DNA of 64,000 bases from Sordariomycetes sp. S80-01Y. Its lineage: Eukaryota; Ascomycota; Sordariomycetes. Below, piece after piece: positions 21,588 through 31,584 of the stretch (positions within the stretch are counted from its first letter, which is position 1; each line of letters starts with the position of its first letter). Where the stretch lies: positions 558,001-622,000 of the forward strand of contig JAXQJY010000020.1 of assembly GCA_037042185.1 (NCBI GenBank), read 5' to 3'. The position numbers and the translations under genes are program-made. Below the pieces are notes generated by a model. The model searched no databases, had not been told where the DNA came from, and saw only the letters and a list, made by a program, of their open reading frames with translations.

Positions 21588-22019
21588 TGTCAGGACCTGC
21601 GTTGCTGAAGAGAGTGAAGAGATATGACTAGATAGAGGCTCGCTAAGAGTAAGTAACGAAGCTATATATAGGTAAATAGGGTACAAGTAGTAATTATATT
21701 ACTCTTTAAATATTTAGTTTACCTAAGCTTTTATCAAGTCGCTTATGAATAGGCCTATATAATCCCTACGTAATAATAATAGGAAATGTCAGAAACGTCG
21801 CTGGGACCTAGCAGCGAGGCCACTGCTACCGGCAAGCGAGGGTCACGTATACGTACCTATAAAGGGCCTGGTAGAGAGTTCGGGTAACCTAGAAGCTTTA
21901 GAGATTAATATAGTCACTAGTTATACCCTAGCTTCCTATTTGTGGCTTCGCTACTCGCTAGTAGCGAGCTCTTATCTAGTTACACCTCTTCACTCTCTTC
22001 AGCAACACAGGTCCTGACA
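21588..22019. mobile_element. MITE-like element with about 108-bp terminal inverted repeats
   Basis: The 5' end (21588-21695) starts TGTCAGGACCTG and the 3' end (21911-22019) finishes with its complement CAGGTCCTGACA. Inward of this the two arms stay similar for over 100 bases (for example GTTGCTGAAGAGAGTGAAGA matches the complement of the right arm exactly), then diverge with an estimated 70-75% match. The total of 432 bases has no open frame, so it cannot move by itself. It fits a non-autonomous DNA transposon (MITE). I see no clear target-site duplication, so the superfamily is not assigned. Many arm differences are transitions, suggesting RIP or age. Confidence 0.75.
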
Positions 22020-22165
22020 GAATCTTATGATTAAAGGCCCCCGGGGTTCTTAATAGGGCGCCCCCTTTTATTAGGGGTAGCCTCCGTCGCTTTTTATCCC
22101 TTTTTAGGGGCTTTCCTTAATCGGACCTCTTTTAATTACTAGGCCTTTGACTCTGCGGGAAGTTG

Positions 22166-22828
22166 TCAACCTTGAGAGGCCCTTTGCCATGGCTCTCTCG
22201 ACAGACTCCGGAGGAAGTTCTTTGTGAAATTAATTGTTTGAGCCAGCGGTCGTTTCTTCTGGGCCCGTTTGCTAACAGAGGTGGCTCGAGTCCGCCCAGG
22301 TTGTGATGGTACATCAGGCACGCCCACTTGCCGTACATCCTCGTCTCTACCACCCTCGATTGCAACCAAGAACGTCGCGCTCTTAAGTGCTAAATGCACA
22401 CCGAATTTGGTAATGACGAAATCTTTGACCAGCACATCTTCACGTCCTGAATGGTTACTCCAGGCCCCGACACACATCTGTTGTCGAGTATACCATGTCT
22501 TCCCCGCCCCCATTCCGGTGGACGTTCCAGCGACCTCGATAACGTCTCCTCATCTCGGACGTCGAACCGTCATGATGTCAGACTTTGTTCGAACTATCGG
22601 GTGAAGCCGGAGATGGAGCAGCACAGAAAGCTTTGCCAACGGTCCTCCGTGCACAATATTGTCTACTAGTCGATTGGGCTTGGGTAGGGTGGAGATTTTC
22701 TGCTCCCGCGAATGCAGCAAAGGAGCGAGAAGAGTTCCTCTGGCAGATCCATGGGTCATAAGAGAAGGGGAACGTCTGACTTTATCGATGAAGTAGAAGC
22801 TACCCAGTAAGATCGGACGTGGGTTCAT
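22166..22828 (-). pseudogene. Possible decayed coding sequence, family unknown
   Basis: On the minus strand one reading frame stays open for about 220 codons apart from one interruption near its middle. The pieces look protein-like (LLGSFYFIDKVRRSP; GKTWYTRQQMCVGAWSNHSG; FVITKFGVHLALKSATFLVA). No upstream start context, intron or known motif is convincing. It lies in AT-rich, repeat-marked DNA, so it may be a relic of a gene or of an element. Chance openness is possible. Confidence 0.25.
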
Positions 22829-23771
22829 CCGTGGAACTTCATTTTTTCAACCCGCATATGCCGAGTGCGCCCATTAGCAATGGATGTATATCGTCACAAC
22901 AAGAACGAAATTTTTGGAAGCACCGCACCATACAGCAAGGTGTTATGTTCCCCCACGGCCACGTCGGCCTCTACTCCGTACGTGTCTTTACTTCCCCACC
23001 GGTGTGTATTGATGTCGTAGAGCAAACGAGCATCCATTCCATACTTAGGGTAGTCTGATTGGAGCGAGGTGGCAGGTGGCGGCGGCGAACCCCCATCTTA
23101 ATAGTCCTAGACTGGCATTCATCGTTAAATAGGTCTCGTCGCCCTTATTCATACCTGTCGAGGGCTAGCCCTGGCCTATTCCACCCAAGACGTGGCTCAA
23201 TCAAGTCTAACTAGCGATAAAGTGGAAAGGGACAAGGAGGAGGAAATTGCGAGATCACGGCACGTTCAGGGGAAACGCGCTGCTTCGGGTAAATGGTTCA
23301 TTTCTGGCGTAGCATAGAACGTAACGGCCGTAGCTCGTAACATGTAGGAACCGAAAGCAGACTTCGTCTTACCATTCTAGAACCTCTTCCATTTTTTATA
23401 GCTACAGTATTATACATCGTTGAACCAAATATCTGGCACACCCATGATGTATGGAGCCTTGTTGGCCAGTTTCAAGGCCTCATCGAACGTACTCCAGGCA
23501 GTGGTCCTGACTTGAAGGTTCGGTGATTTTAGCTGCCAGAACAGGTTTGCAACGGTCAGATCTGAACTTCTTTCCGAAAAGAAACATCTACAAGTTTACA
23601 CTTCAAAATGTACCAATTATGGTAATCGGGGAGATCATAGAGGCAAGCCCCTAAGCCGGACACAAGGTAAGAAGAATATCATCCGAAGTTAGAATAGGGA
23701 CTTAAGCAGGCCTAAAAACTATTCTAATAAATACTTAACCAAGTTATCATAGTCGGTTAAGCAGCTTAAGT

Positions 23772-23866
23772 ATAATGGGCCAGTAGGCACTTGAATCTAA
23801 TGCTAATACCTATTTTATTTGCCTAAAAATAGATTTATCTAGGGGCCTAAAAAGTATATAATCTTC
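23772..23866 (+). repeat. Dispersed repeat, mutated copy
   Basis: About 95 bases align without large gaps to 31492-31584 in the same orientation; both contain GGCACTTGAATCTA. At most differing positions this copy has A or T where the other has G or C. This one-sided transition bias is what repeat-induced point mutation leaves. Confidence 0.7.
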
Positions 23867-24072
23867 GTGAAGCTGTCTTTAGTGTTATCCCGAAATGGGA
23901 AGGCTCTTGCGTGACGAGTTAAGGTATATATGGTATTTAGTATCTATAGTGCTAGTATCTTATTACCTGATACTCCTAAAACTACCCGAAAATACGAGCT
24001 CTGGCGGCGATCAGAGCTCAAAGAACAAAGAGACTGAATATGACCTTGAGAGCTTAGGCAGAGTATCTTGGA

Positions 24073-24462
24073 ATGTATCTTGAGAGCCAGGTGTCCCAAG
24101 ATGCAAGTCAGTTCGAACGTAGAGTCTCCTGGGACTGTTTCGTGATGCCGCTTCTGGCAGTGTTTGCAGCACAATTAATCGCCTTTCCAAGAATTCAGTC
24201 GCGCAATAGGGGTTCAACCTATCCTTGGAACTTATTCAAAGTTTTCGACCGTATACGGGGGAGTCTTCTACCTAGGCAGTCGGACGGCATGTGTAATTAT
24301 TGTCTTCAAGAAGTCATTGCAGAAGATAAGCTTACTTATGGCATTGGCTTTTGCATGTTGTGCCTCGCCACGCTCGGGATCTTCCCGCCTGCGACAATGC
24401 TGAGTCTTTGTTTTCCCATTATTTGGTTGCTGGGTGCTGCCGTCGGTGCCATTTACGTCTAG
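24073..24462 (+). CDS. Short membrane-protein-like reading frame, doubtful
   Basis: 129 codons with two hydrophobic segments near the C-terminus (IGFCMLCLATLGIFPP and MLSLCFPIIWLLGAAVGAI) and several Cys (MCNYC). The start is arbitrary and the first 30 residues look like random sequence. It could be the last exon of an otherwise lost gene. No family recognised. Confidence 0.25.
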   Translation: MYLESQVSQDASQFERRVSWDCFVMPLLAVFAAQLIAFPRIQSRNRGSTYPWNLFKVFDRIRGSLLPRQSDGMCNYCLQEVIAEDKLTYGIGFCMLCLATLGIFPPATMLSLCFPIIWLLGAAVGAIYV

Positions 24463-24811
24463 GTGTTGGACTCGGCAGTTGAGCAGTAAGCCCACGAAAC
24501 ATCATCAGATCGTGAGTTTCGGCTGGGCTTCATCGGGGTTGGAGAGTCACTGGGCATTCTCCTCATTCTCTTGATCGCTTAGCTGATAAGTAATCTGAGA
24601 AGAACCCCTCCTCTGGACACCACGCAGGTAAATAAGCACAAGGTGTCAATGGTAACAGTTCAAGGCTAGCTTTGTGTATAAAGACTGTTATTACGAAGTG
24701 TGACAGCATTGTGAGTCCCTACCTCAACCATGAACGCATCATCGGGTCAATCCAACATGAAGGGGCAACTCAGACAGGCTCAATGCGTATTCTGAATCGG
24801 AATGCTGGGGT

Positions 24812-26554
24812 TTAGCTGCTACCACCCACGCTATATACTATGACCTCAGCTATCATCGTCCTAGCCGGCACAAAGACCCAGATGGGGAAACCACCAAGAT
24901 CAATGTCTTCGGCTGGCATGACCGCAACATCTCCTCCTCTGCGTTCGTCGCCGTTGAGCCTTCGCCCCCGACTCAAAGATCCATCACCTCCGACGATCAT
25001 TTCTGTCATCTCAAGAATACCTGTGTAGGAATGAGACGAGTGCTCCTCTTGAGCGCTGGAGAATGACGCTTCGAATCCTTCGCCTATGAGCAGGAACCGA
25101 CCATCGCCATGATGTAAAACCATGCCGTACCCAGGAGTAGGTTTCCCGAACGAGAAAGATCTCTCGATACGCACACGAAATCCACCCATGTCTCGAGTCC
25201 AGCTTTCCCCGGGCGCTTGTTTGTCCAAGGTCATGGAACTCTCGCCAGCGGGAGGATCAAAGAAAAAGCCCATCATGTCCTGGGATCGTGAGGCCTGAGC
25301 GGCTAGGATATGTGGGCTCATGCGTGCTAGAAGACCATAAGGCTTGGTAAAGGCACTATCCGCTGGTGTTGTTCCATCAACTCCAAAAGGGGAGCAGCCA
25401 ATCGCTCCGAAAGATCCGTATGCTGACCATGTCCGCCTTGCACCCCAGGCATCGGCGCGCTGCTCAGGTATGAACAGTGGTTGGTTATCGTGCGTATACT
25501 GCTCGCATGCCCAGACGTAGTTCTGCAGATAGATGTCGGGGGAAATGAAATCCAGTGCTGGCGCAAAATACTTGTATAGGTCAAGCGTGTGTGGGCATGG
25601 CCCCCCTGATGGGTACTCTCCAGGCTTGGTGCCACCGCCCACAATGGCTGCGAATGACGTACACTGCGCCATGCCCTCCATGTCCAATAAAGATTGGTCA
25701 TCGGTGTTGAGCCAAACGTTGGTGAACATTGGCAGGGGGTACTCTTTCTTTCCAGCGTTGGCCACCTTCCCGAGGTACGTTGCGTACCCGAATGCCATGA
25801 ACATCTCATCTGCTGCACTTGTGTCTCCGAATGCCTGAGTCCAAGTCAAGAGTTTTTGTTCTTGAAGGGACATGATCTGCCGAAACACAGGGAACTTTCT
25901 GTCAAATTCTGCATGCAGACGCTGTTTCCCTAGTAAATGCTTAGCTAAATCGGCTGCCATGGGTTGATTGAAGGCCGCATCTGCGAGACCGCTCCGATCT
26001 CTTGAGTCCCCCAAGATGCCGCACTCGTTCTGAATCTGTACCATGAGTACCGTGCTATGCCCATGGTCAACTTGACGGACGTGATGCATCAACGCTGCGA
26101 AGGCTCTCGCGTCCGCCTCGCAAGCATTCTCGCTAAATGGAGAGACGACGTTGGTCATTTTTGGGCGCCCATTCTCATGTATGATAGCGCGAGGGAACCG
26201 CACGACATCCTTTTTGACCCATGACGGCACGTAGGAGCTCATACCATTTTTATAAGAGCCGAACCACAGCAGGACGAGGTGAAGGCCATGGCGTCGAGCA
26301 TCCTGTATCACCTCATCCAAATGTGTAAAGTTGTATTCGCCCTCAGTCGGCTCTATGCTTTCCCAAGACACGCTTCCAAGAACGGTGTTGAAGTTTGATC
26401 GCCTGAGATTGTCCCACATTGGCTTCATGTATTCAGGCGAAGAAAGAGACGAGTTGCTCGGTTCGCAAGGCAACATGAGAAACGGCTGGCCATTGACAAT
26501 CAATTGGGCCGACTTCTCGGTTCGTCGGAGATAGGGGATTCCATCGGGCTGCAT
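24812..26554 (-). CDS. GH35 beta-galactosidase-like glycosidase with DUF5597-type C-terminus
   Basis: A single exon of 580 residues. It has the GH35 TIM-barrel layout: an N-terminal strand (QLIVNGQPFLMLPCE), the acid/base motif QIQNECG (Glu177), and the probable nucleophile in LFIPEQR (Glu364) followed by GAIGCSPFGVDG. The C-terminal part matches the DUF5597 domain that accompanies bacterial-type GH35 enzymes. There is no signal peptide, so the enzyme should be cytosolic. It is far shorter than the roughly 1000-residue secreted fungal LacA-type galactosidases. It is divergently paired with a sugar transporter (27293) across 738 bases. Codon use is less GC-biased than in genes at 4-9 kb. Predicted role: cleavage of an imported galactoside; the exact substrate is unknown. 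Confidence 0.88.
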   Translation of the reverse strand: MQPDGIPYLRRTEKSAQLIVNGQPFLMLPCEPSNSSLSSPEYMKPMWDNLRRSNFNTVLGSVSWESIEPTEGEYNFTHLDEVIQDARRHGLHLVLLWFGSYKNGMSSYVPSWVKKDVVRFPRAIIHENGRPKMTNVVSPFSENACEADARAFAALMHHVRQVDHGHSTVLMVQIQNECGILGDSRDRSGLADAAFNQPMAADLAKHLLGKQRLHAEFDRKFPVFRQIMSLQEQKLLTWTQAFGDTSAADEMFMAFGYATYLGKVANAGKKEYPLPMFTNVWLNTDDQSLLDMEGMAQCTSFAAIVGGGTKPGEYPSGGPCPHTLDLYKYFAPALDFISPDIYLQNYVWACEQYTHDNQPLFIPEQRADAWGARRTWSAYGSFGAIGCSPFGVDGTTPADSAFTKPYGLLARMSPHILAAQASRSQDMMGFFFDPPAGESSMTLDKQAPGESWTRDMGGFRVRIERSFSFGKPTPGYGMVLHHGDGRFLLIGEGFEASFSSAQEEHSSHSYTGILEMTEMIVGGDGSLSRGRRLNGDERRGGDVAVMPAEDIDLGGFPIWVFVPARTMIAEVIVYSVGGSS

Positions 26555-27292
26555 TTTGATGTTCTTTGCCGGAGCGTGTCGAGAGAGAGGACTTGCAGTG
26601 GGATTCCAAAGAGGGAGGTAAGAATAGGGCCACAGATACTTATACCGGAAGCATGTCGCCGTTGTTGATATATCTGATACACAATCTAGTTACAAAAGTC
26701 AGCAGATTAGCCCCGAAGGCTTGGAGGACTGGCACGATCCTCCCGAAGTCCTTGGCCCGAAGTGTATAGAGGCCAGAGGTTGAGAGTCTCCAATTGTGTC
26801 GGGAAATTACTCCTAAAAAAGTATAAAGGCCCGAAGGTCTCGAATAACCCCCATAGCACTATTCCAGATCAGGTATATTTCAACGACCTGAATTCCCGCA
26901 ACCGCTTCACACGAGTCATAACCCCACAACCCCAGCATGCTTCCAACTCATTTGACCCCATGGGATTTGTTCTCATGAACACAAAAGTCTGGAGAAAGCG
27001 AGCGATCTTCTGCGTAGTCCTCATATATTGGCCTGCTCGCTCTTGCGGTCCAATTAGATTGGTGAGTTCAACTCCATGCTTCTTGCTGGAGGGAAGGACC
27101 CGGGAGTCTGGAATCAACTATGTCTCTTGAGAAGATACCTTCTTCGAATCTAGCCTGACAGACTTTTGCCCTATAAGTATACCCTCCATCGCCGACTTTC
27201 CACTTCCAAAATCTCAACAGGATCACAACCTTCTATCCGTCAAGCATCTTAATTCCTACTCTTTACCAACTCCGCGTCGGCACTATCCCACG
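26555..27292. promoter_or_regulatory. Bidirectional promoter of the GH35 and transporter genes
   Basis: 738 bases between divergent start codons. The identical core TATAAGTAT occurs on the minus strand at 26636-26644 (82 bases upstream of the GH35 start) and on the plus strand at 27172-27180 (about 113 bases upstream of the transporter start). Four CCCGAAG heptamers lie between (separate entry). The layout suggests shared control. Confidence 0.6.
26712..26836 (+). promoter_or_regulatory. Four CCCGAAG heptamers, candidate regulator-binding sites
   Basis: Exact CCCGAAG occurs at 26712, 26742, 26756 and 26830, all on the plus strand, within 125 bases. A given heptamer is expected once per about 16 kb per strand in random DNA. 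CGG/CCG-containing sites are typical targets of Zn2Cys6 proteins, and such a regulator is encoded at 28968-30700. Binding is inferred. Confidence 0.5.
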
Positions 27293-28852
27293 ATGTCTAC
27301 CCAAACGAAAGAAGATTTCGTCGATGACTCGGCTATTGTTGAGGCAAAAGAGACAGCCGAGACAACCTATTCTTCGCCGCCCCCGGGGCCTTTGCTCGGC
27401 TTTGCTCGATGGAAGAACAACATCCGCAGCTTCGGTCAGCACAAGCGCGTATCCCTCTGCTGTGTAGCGGTGCTCACCCTCCTCGTTAACTTCGGCTTCG
27501 ACTCCCTCATCTCGGGCCAAGCCCTTGCCTTCACCCAATTTCGAATGGACTACGGACGGTACGACGCGGGTAGTGACAGCTATGTTGTCGATGCCCTGTG
27601 GCAGTCTCTGTGGGCGGCCGCAAACACAATGGGAGTTGTTGTTGGCAGCTTCATCTCAGGGTACACCAACGACCGATTCGGGCGGAAGCTAAGCTTCTGG
27701 ATGCATCTCGTCGCGTCTATCGCGAGCAGCTTCTTGCTCTTATTTGCACCCAATGTGAAAGTCCTCTTTGCAGCCAAGCTGATGTTTGGCATTGCTATCG
27801 GTCTTGCATACACCACCGTCCCGCTCTATGTTATCGAGAATGCGCCCACCGAGATTCGAAGTATTCTCATGTCTCTTTTCAACACGTTTATCGTCTTCGG
27901 CCAGTTCCTCGCTGTGGTGGTTGCGAATCCTCTGTCACACGTACCCAATTCGTGGTCCTACAAGGGAACTTTTTGCCTGACGTTTCTCATCCCAGCCATC
28001 TTACTCTGCATTATGCCATTCCTACCAGAGTCACCAGCATGGCTGGTCATGAGGGGCAGGAATGACGATGCGGAAAAGGCAGTTGTGCGTCTTTTCGGTT
28101 TCAAATCAGGGCAGCACGCTCTTGTCGACGAAAAGCTGAGCGACATGAAGGCTGCCCTGGCCGCTTCACAGCAAGCTGAAGAGGAGCAAAATGCAGCTGG
28201 CTACTCTGAGATCTTTAAAAGCGGCAATTTGAAGCGGACAATTCTGGTAACAGCCATCTATTCGATACATCACTGCAGCGGTATGCCTTTTGTCTTGCAG
28301 TATCAAGCATACTTCTTCCAGCTGTCGGGCGTCGGCGACCCTTTCGCCATCAATCTTGGGTCTTTTGCGCTGATGCTCTTCGGCAACTTGGGTGCTCTTG
28401 TTCTTCCAGACTTCATTGGGCAGAGGCGTACTATGGTCTATGGCGCGATGCTCCTCGTTGTTTGGAATTTGATCATCGCTGGCGCTGGCTTTGCTGGCAC
28501 AGACAATAAGGCTGCCGTCATGGCGTCGGTCGCATTCATGGCTTCCTGGGCCTACTTTTATCAGCTCACTATCGGAACGATTGGTTTCGTCGTGGCGCCT
28601 GAGATCCCCAGCCAGCGCCTCCGTGCCAAAACACAGTCGTTCGGGACGATCGTGGCCAACATTATTGGATGGGGCATCGCGTTTGCCATCCCGTACCTTT
28701 TCAACCCAGATCAAGCGAACCTCGGTGCCAGGCTACTCATCATTTTCGTGGGCCTACTCACGCCTTTGACTATTTACCTTTGGTTTTTCCTGCCCGAGAC
28801 CAGGAATCGGTCCTTGCAGGAGGTTGAGGAGTCGTACCAGCAAAGAAAGTGA
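27293..28852 (+). CDS. MFS sugar transporter (hexose/disaccharide permease family)
   Basis: A single exon of 519 residues with about 12 membrane segments and a long cytoplasmic N-terminus. Sugar-porter signatures are present: GSFISGYTNDRFGRK after TM2, LPESPAWLVMRGR after TM6, and a C-terminal FLPETRNRSLQEVEE. TM5 carries the region VPLYVIENAPTEIRS. It belongs to the fungal plasma-membrane sugar/H+ symporters; the alpha-glucoside and lactose permease groups are plausible, but the substrate cannot be read from the sequence. It diverges from the GH35 gene and converges on a Zn2Cys6 regulator (116 bases between stop codons). A TATAAGTAT box lies about 113 bases upstream. Confidence 0.92.
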   Translation: MSTQTKEDFVDDSAIVEAKETAETTYSSPPPGPLLGFARWKNNIRSFGQHKRVSLCCVAVLTLLVNFGFDSLISGQALAFTQFRMDYGRYDAGSDSYVVDALWQSLWAAANTMGVVVGSFISGYTNDRFGRKLSFWMHLVASIASSFLLLFAPNVKVLFAAKLMFGIAIGLAYTTVPLYVIENAPTEIRSILMSLFNTFIVFGQFLAVVVANPLSHVPNSWSYKGTFCLTFLIPAILLCIMPFLPESPAWLVMRGRNDDAEKAVVRLFGFKSGQHALVDEKLSDMKAALAASQQAEEEQNAAGYSEIFKSGNLKRTILVTAIYSIHHCSGMPFVLQYQAYFFQLSGVGDPFAINLGSFALMLFGNLGALVLPDFIGQRRTMVYGAMLLVVWNLIIAGAGFAGTDNKAAVMASVAFMASWAYFYQLTIGTIGFVVAPEIPSQRLRAKTQSFGTIVANIIGWGIAFAIPYLFNPDQANLGARLLIIFVGLLTPLTIYLWFFLPETRNRSLQEVEESYQQRK

Positions 28853-28967
28853 ATAGTGTACCAAGGTTGAGAAGCAATGTTAGAAGATCTCTATACAATG
28901 TGCTATATCGTGGAGAGATCTCAACTCAACGTGGTGATACTTTATGCCGTTCATTTCTGTGTTTATT

Positions 28968-30700
28968 CTACTCCGTGTCAACTAATTTCGCCGACACTTT
29001 GGAGTCGAGCCTAGACAAGGTGTCTAGCAGCCTGGTAAAATATTCATGCGCCTTTTGCGTGATTGTGGTCGAATGATCCGTCTCCATTACCTCGAGTAAG
29101 TTCGCGCACACGAACCGAATCTTCTCAACAGCTGCTTCGCCATTGTACTTCAGGGCCTCGAATGGCACGGCCGTTACCAATCCGAGCACGTCATGGGCGA
29201 GCTCCAACTTCCTCCTGGCCAGTGCCTCCTTCGCGTCACCCAGTCCAAGAAGAAATGCGTAGCCAGCGGCATGGAAGCGTTCGAGAATTACTCCACGAAG
29301 GTAGTGGTACGTCAGCCACAGGTTAGCCTTCTGCGTCCAGAGCACGGATTGATCGCTCTCAGGAATGAGGGATTCGGCGTCAGCTATCATTGCCGGGTTC
29401 GCGATGGAAGAAGAAATGTCGTCGAGAACACCAACGAACTGAATGTAAGACACGCTTAGGTGTCTCTGCTGGGCGTCGTCTAGGCTTGTCATGGTTTCAC
29501 GTGGCTGAACACGGTCGTTCGCCGCGCAGAATAAGCGCAAGTCGGCCAGTATTCCGTACCCAAGACCCCACACCTGGTTATCCTTCCTGAATGCCTCACG
29601 TAACAGGGCCTCGGGACGGTTTAGGTTGTTCTTGAGCTCATAATCAAGCAGTCTGATGTCCAAGGCGAGGTCGAATGACGCTGTAATGGGCTCGCAAAGC
29701 CGAAACTCGTCTATGAGCTGGGGCCGATCGTTCAGAAGCGACGCTGATCTGTCAGAGGAGTAGAGATGCCAAAACATATTCCTGCAGAGCTCTGCCTCGA
29801 TTGGGTCCTTGCCGTAGTACGACTGCGCGTCGAAAAGCCGCATTTGTAGTAGTAGACGGACAGCCTCATCCTTTATATGCCATGCTAGACTTGCATCTCC
29901 CATGAGGTGGCAATACCCGGATTGAAATATGCGAATTGCCAAGGAGGAAGATGTTGGCGCCAGAATGTCGAGTTCCGAAATCAGCCGCAGGCTGGCCCTT
30001 GAAGCAGAGGAGAAGAAGGGCGCAAGGGATTCTATCTTTCCCCATCGAAGGTTCGTTGACCTCGAGGCCACACAACAAGTCGTTGCCATAATGGATGTCA
30101 ACAGACTATAGTGTCTGAGGGGAAGCAGAATAGTTTCCAAGACCGAAAAGCTGAAGTGTGGTGGTAATTCCATGGAAACTACAAGTGAGATATGCTCTCG
30201 CAAGGTGCGCTCATGAACAACCGGAAGCACAGCGAAGGGCCCGTTCATGAATGAATCGATGCACTCGTTGAGGAAGTTCTCCATAGTCCGTTCACCAACA
30301 GTTGCCGATATTGCTGAGATGAGTGACTTGTGCGTGACTGCCAACGAGACCAACTCGGTGGGCGTTGAAGAGTGGCCATGGCTAGGAATAAGGCTTGGAG
30401 AACCAAGGCTGTTTGGAGTTGATGTAGCAGGACTCTGGTGGAAATCCAAGGGCGCCTGTGTATAGGGCACCACAGATTTGGTCTTCGGTCCTCGCTTACC
30501 CCTGGGAACGGAGAAGGTGCAAGACAGACTCGATGTCTTGCAACGGGTGCATATAGGTGACTTTCGATCACACTCCAAGAGTCAGTGAAGGGCATGGAAT
30601 TTGGGCATCTACCTACTCTGATATGGCGTTGCCGGCAGCTGTCGCAGGCCTTCGATGTTGACAGAACACTTGACATATGTAGCTTCCCAGTGAGAGGCAT
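28968..30700 (-). CDS. Zn2Cys6 transcription factor of the GH35-transporter trio
   Basis: Two exons: 30617-30700 and 28968-30572, with a 44-nt intron (GTAGGT..TTGGAG, branch CACTGAC). Splicing joins RQRHIR directly to CDRKSPIC and completes the cluster: Cys 19, 22, 29, 36, 39 and 46 (C-x2-C-x6-C-x6-C-x2-C-x6-C), followed by basic GKRGPKTK. The protein has 562 residues; the rest is helical and matches the fungal-specific transcription factor region (FWHLYSSDRSASLLNDRP at about residue 270). An alternative start is the Met nine codons in. It is nuclear by inference. Its position next to the transporter and GH35 genes suggests it controls them. The acceptor is GAG rather than CAG/TAG, which is rarer but usable. 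Confidence 0.85.
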
Positions 30701-30858
30701 CGCAGTATCTGCAGATGAAGATGGATTGCATCGAAGGTGCAACTCCCACGCCCGGGGGGCAGCCCGAGAGACATGGTGGGTATGGGTGCAAAGTTACGTA
30801 AGCCGTCCTACCCTAAGGGCGATTGACAGATAGGCGCCCGGGCGGGCGCCCAACATGA

Positions 30859-31330
30859 CTAATCAACCGACATATATGTAGCAACCCTCGAGTGAGGCGC
30901 GTTGCGTCGCGTTTAGGAGCATTTGATAAGCACGAACTCCCTTCTGTTGTCTTGACCGACTGGTGCTTAGCGGCTATGAATGCGGCTGCAACTTGGTTCT
31001 CTCCATCGAAGACAGTACTCTGCCTATGGCATATCAACAAGGCAGTGCTGAAGCACTGCCGGTCTTTATTTTCAGTGAATGGGGAAGGCGCAATGGACAC
31101 GATAGACGAAAAGGCATGGGATTGGTTTCACGCATTCTGGCATTGGCTTGTGGCCTCCCAGAATGAAAAGACATTTCGTGAGCGTCTGGCCATATTTGAG
31201 CCCAAGTATGGCAGCAAACGTCTCCATTCAGTTGGAAACATCAAGATGTCTCAACAGCCGTGGCTTTGGCGGCTAATTTTTGGTCATCAAATGCTCAAGG
31301 AGCCTTGCGGTGAATGTTTAGCGAAGTGCT
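30859..31330 (+). mobile_element. Mutator-like (MULE) transposase remnant
   Basis: About 157 codons in one frame match the MULE transposase core: VVLTDWCLAAMNAAATWF (the TD motif of the catalytic region) followed by TVLCLWHINKAVLKHC, the C-x-WH-I-x-K motif of fungal Hop/FAR1-like MULEs, then WDWFHAFWHWLVASQNEKTF. The zinc-binding N-terminus, the first catalytic Asp region and the C-terminus are missing and there is no start codon. No flanking terminal inverted repeats were recognised. It is a dead fragment, about 160 bases from the start codon of the Zn2Cys6 regulator. Confidence 0.82.
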
Positions 31331-31491
31331 AGGCTACTTGTGAACTGATACGCTCTGGTTGCTCTTAAGCTGTCGCATGTAAGTGCTGGCTTCGGCGTTC
31401 CACGGCTGAGACAAGAAGCACCAGCATTTGGCTGCTTTGCATTCATTCCAAACAGACGCCAGGCTGAAGAGGCATTGCAAGCAGGTCAAAC

Positions 31492-31584
31492 ATAATTGGC
31501 CAGCAGGCACTTGAATCTAGCGCCGATGCCTGTCTTGTTTGTCTAAATGTGGATATATTCAGGGGCGTAGAAGCAATTTTCTCT
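31492..31584 (+). repeat. Dispersed repeat, less mutated copy
   Basis: Partner of 23772-23866 in the same orientation, with roughly three quarters of positions shared by eye. This copy is the more GC-rich one. It follows the MULE remnant by about 160 bases and may belong to the same element family's non-coding end. Confidence 0.7.

Larger units (their letters stand above)
22020..24811. other. AT-rich, degenerate accessory region
   Basis: 2.8 kb without an intact gene. It contains a possible decayed coding stretch (22166-22828, minus), a repeat copy (23772-23866) and a short membrane-protein-like frame (24073-24462). GC content falls sharply around 22020-22140 and 23360-24000, with frequent TA dinucleotides, consistent with repeat-induced point mutation or old relics. 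Confidence 0.55.
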
